The notes under the pieces were generated by a model, which saw only the letters and a list, made by a program, of their open reading frames with translations, made no database searches and had not been told where the DNA came from. Made by a program: the position numbers and the translations under genes. Shown piece by piece: positions 63,266-64,000 of a DNA stretch of 64,000 nucleotides. Position 1 is the stretch's first letter; each line of letters begins with the position of its first letter. The stretch comes from Stappia sediminis (GTDB lineage Bacteria > Pseudomonadota > Alphaproteobacteria > Rhizobiales > Stappiaceae), in assembly GCF_009826895.1 (NCBI RefSeq), contig NZ_WUMV01000006.1:1-64000 (forward strand). Direction: 5' to 3'.

Positions 63266-63473
63266 CGGACGCCTCCTGTTATGGTCTCATGAAAAATTCG
63301 CGAGACTTCCGTCTCGTGGGGGAACCTTCAAGCGCGAACATAAGGGCCTCGCCACTCTACGGCAATGCCCGCGGATCGGAATTTGGAAATATTTTTCTTG
63401 TTATTTTCCGGCTTCGGTGCTTCACCCTTTGAACGCTTGAAAACCGCATTATGTTCCGGCCCGTCAGGGAGAA

Positions 63474-64000
63474 ATGTCCAACATGAAGCCAGCCCCGGGA
63501 TCGCCCGTTCTGCTTGCCCTGGCCGGCTTTCTGGCGCTGGCGACTGCCATGGGCATCGGCCGCTTCGCGCTGACACCGATCCTGCCCTTCATGATCGAGG
63601 GCATTCCCCTTTCGACCGCCGATGCCGGCTTCATCGCATCGGCCAATTATCTTGGCTATCTCATCGGCGCGCTTGGCGCTTCCGCGCTCCCTTCATTTGG
63701 CGACGGGCGTGGCTGGTTCTTCTTAGGGCTCGTGCTCACCGTGCTTCTAGCCGCCGGCATGGGGGTGAGTGGAGACCTGACCTACCTTGCGGTGGACCGT
63801 TTCATCGCAGGCCTTGCAAGCGCGCTTGTTCTCGTCTTCTCCGCAACGCTCATCATCGAGCCGGTGACGCGGATGGGCCGGCCGGAGCTTGTCGCCGTCC
63901 AGTTCGGGGGTGTCGGCTTCGGCATCATGCTTTCGGCCGGGCTCGTCGGCTTGCTTGGGGCGCATCAGGCCGGCTGGGACACGATGTGGTTGCTGAGCGG
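63474..64000 (+). CDS. YbfB/YjiJ-family MFS transporter, 3' end outside window
   Basis: The first 175 codons of a membrane transporter. The N-terminus ALATAMGIGRFALTPILPFM and SANYLGYLIGALGAS are typical of the YbfB/YjiJ family; about five helices are seen. AGGGAGA lies just before ATG 63474; ATG 63483 is also possible. The gene continues beyond the window. Divergent from sodB. Confidence 0.87.
   Translation, partial: MSNMKPAPGSPVLLALAGFLALATAMGIGRFALTPILPFMIEGIPLSTADAGFIASANYLGYLIGALGASALPSFGDGRGWFFLGLVLTVLLAAGMGVSGDLTYLAVDRFIAGLASALVLVFSATLIIEPVTRMGRPELVAVQFGGVGFGIMLSAGLVGLLGAHQAGWDTMWLLS

Noticed and set aside
1-64000. tRNA, rRNA and riboswitches
   Set aside because: No tRNA cloverleaf, rRNA core or known riboswitch was recognised by eye; a covariance-model scan would settle it.

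Overview
The window is chromosomal DNA of an alphaproteobacterium, almost certainly order Hyphomicrobiales (Rhizobiales). Several things point there: a MucR-type zinc-finger regulator, a FeuN/FeuP/FeuQ-like two-component cassette beside a cycHJKL (ccmIEFH) locus and a DegP protease, a full Rhodobacter-type gene transfer agent (GTA) cluster, small rhizobial families (DUF1491, DUF2336, DUF5330, DUF6456, DUF1214/1254) and full TTAA-N7-TTAA CtrA boxes. I cannot fix the genus. No rRNA, tRNA or CRISPR array was recognised.

Layout. (1) 1-12.7 kb, all minus strand: cytochrome c maturation genes ccmI-ccmE-ccmF-ccmH, an alpha/beta-hydrolase/OsmC fusion and degP, preceded by an envelope-stress-like cassette (small secreted FeuN-like protein, response regulator, sensor kinase), a lipoprotein and a conserved hypothetical. 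A 264-bp element flanked by TA dinucleotides, with 34-bp terminal inverted repeats, sits among them. (2) 12.75-27.56 kb: the GTA cluster g15 to g1 on the minus strand. It is interrupted by one antisense YdcH-like gene and carries a 40-aa ORF between g3.5 and g4, two copies of a 55-nt repeat, and a palindromic element read through inside the prohead protease gene. (3) 27.6-31.2 kb: an accessory islet with REP-like hairpins, a HEPN-like protein, a ParDE module, and a two-gene module (small HicA-like protein plus HTH protein). The first gene of that module is split by a doublet of palindromes, and the second has a decayed 3' duplicate nearby. (4) 31.2-37.7 kb: PAS/GAF diguanylate cyclase, YcgN-family protein, class A penicillin-binding protein with DUF1214/DUF1254 partners. 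(5) 37.7-42.3 kb: an AT-rich patch with an M15-like peptidase, a lipoprotein, CtrA-box-preceded small genes, DUF2336 and DUF1491 genes, and a second palindrome doublet. (6) 42.2-48.5 kb: peptidoglycan-binding protein and DivJ/PleC-type kinase, DUF5330, SufE, DUF6456, DnaA-domain-IV-like HTH protein, and MucR. (7) 48.8-54.8 kb: seven-gene Mrp cation/proton antiporter operon (A to G, with A and B unfused). (8) 55-64 kb: MsrB, two MFS transporters (one cut by the window end), oligopeptidase B, DUF3833, DUF2892, a small lipoprotein, a chemoreceptor with a c-type-heme-like sensor domain, and Fe/Mn superoxide dismutase.

How the parts relate. The ccm genes and DegP serve the periplasm, and the FeuPQ-like system is plausibly an envelope regulator. 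The GTA cluster would make headed, tailed particles. MsrB and SodB are oxidative defence, and Mrp handles cations and pH. The most unusual material is the palindromic repeats. One family (76-79 nt, arms diverged but still pairing, always as adjacent doublets) has split a gene of a toxin-antitoxin-like module. A second family (outer arms beginning gagcatatcc) lies inside two unrelated coding sequences in the same reading frame, so both proteins contain the peptide PEHI.
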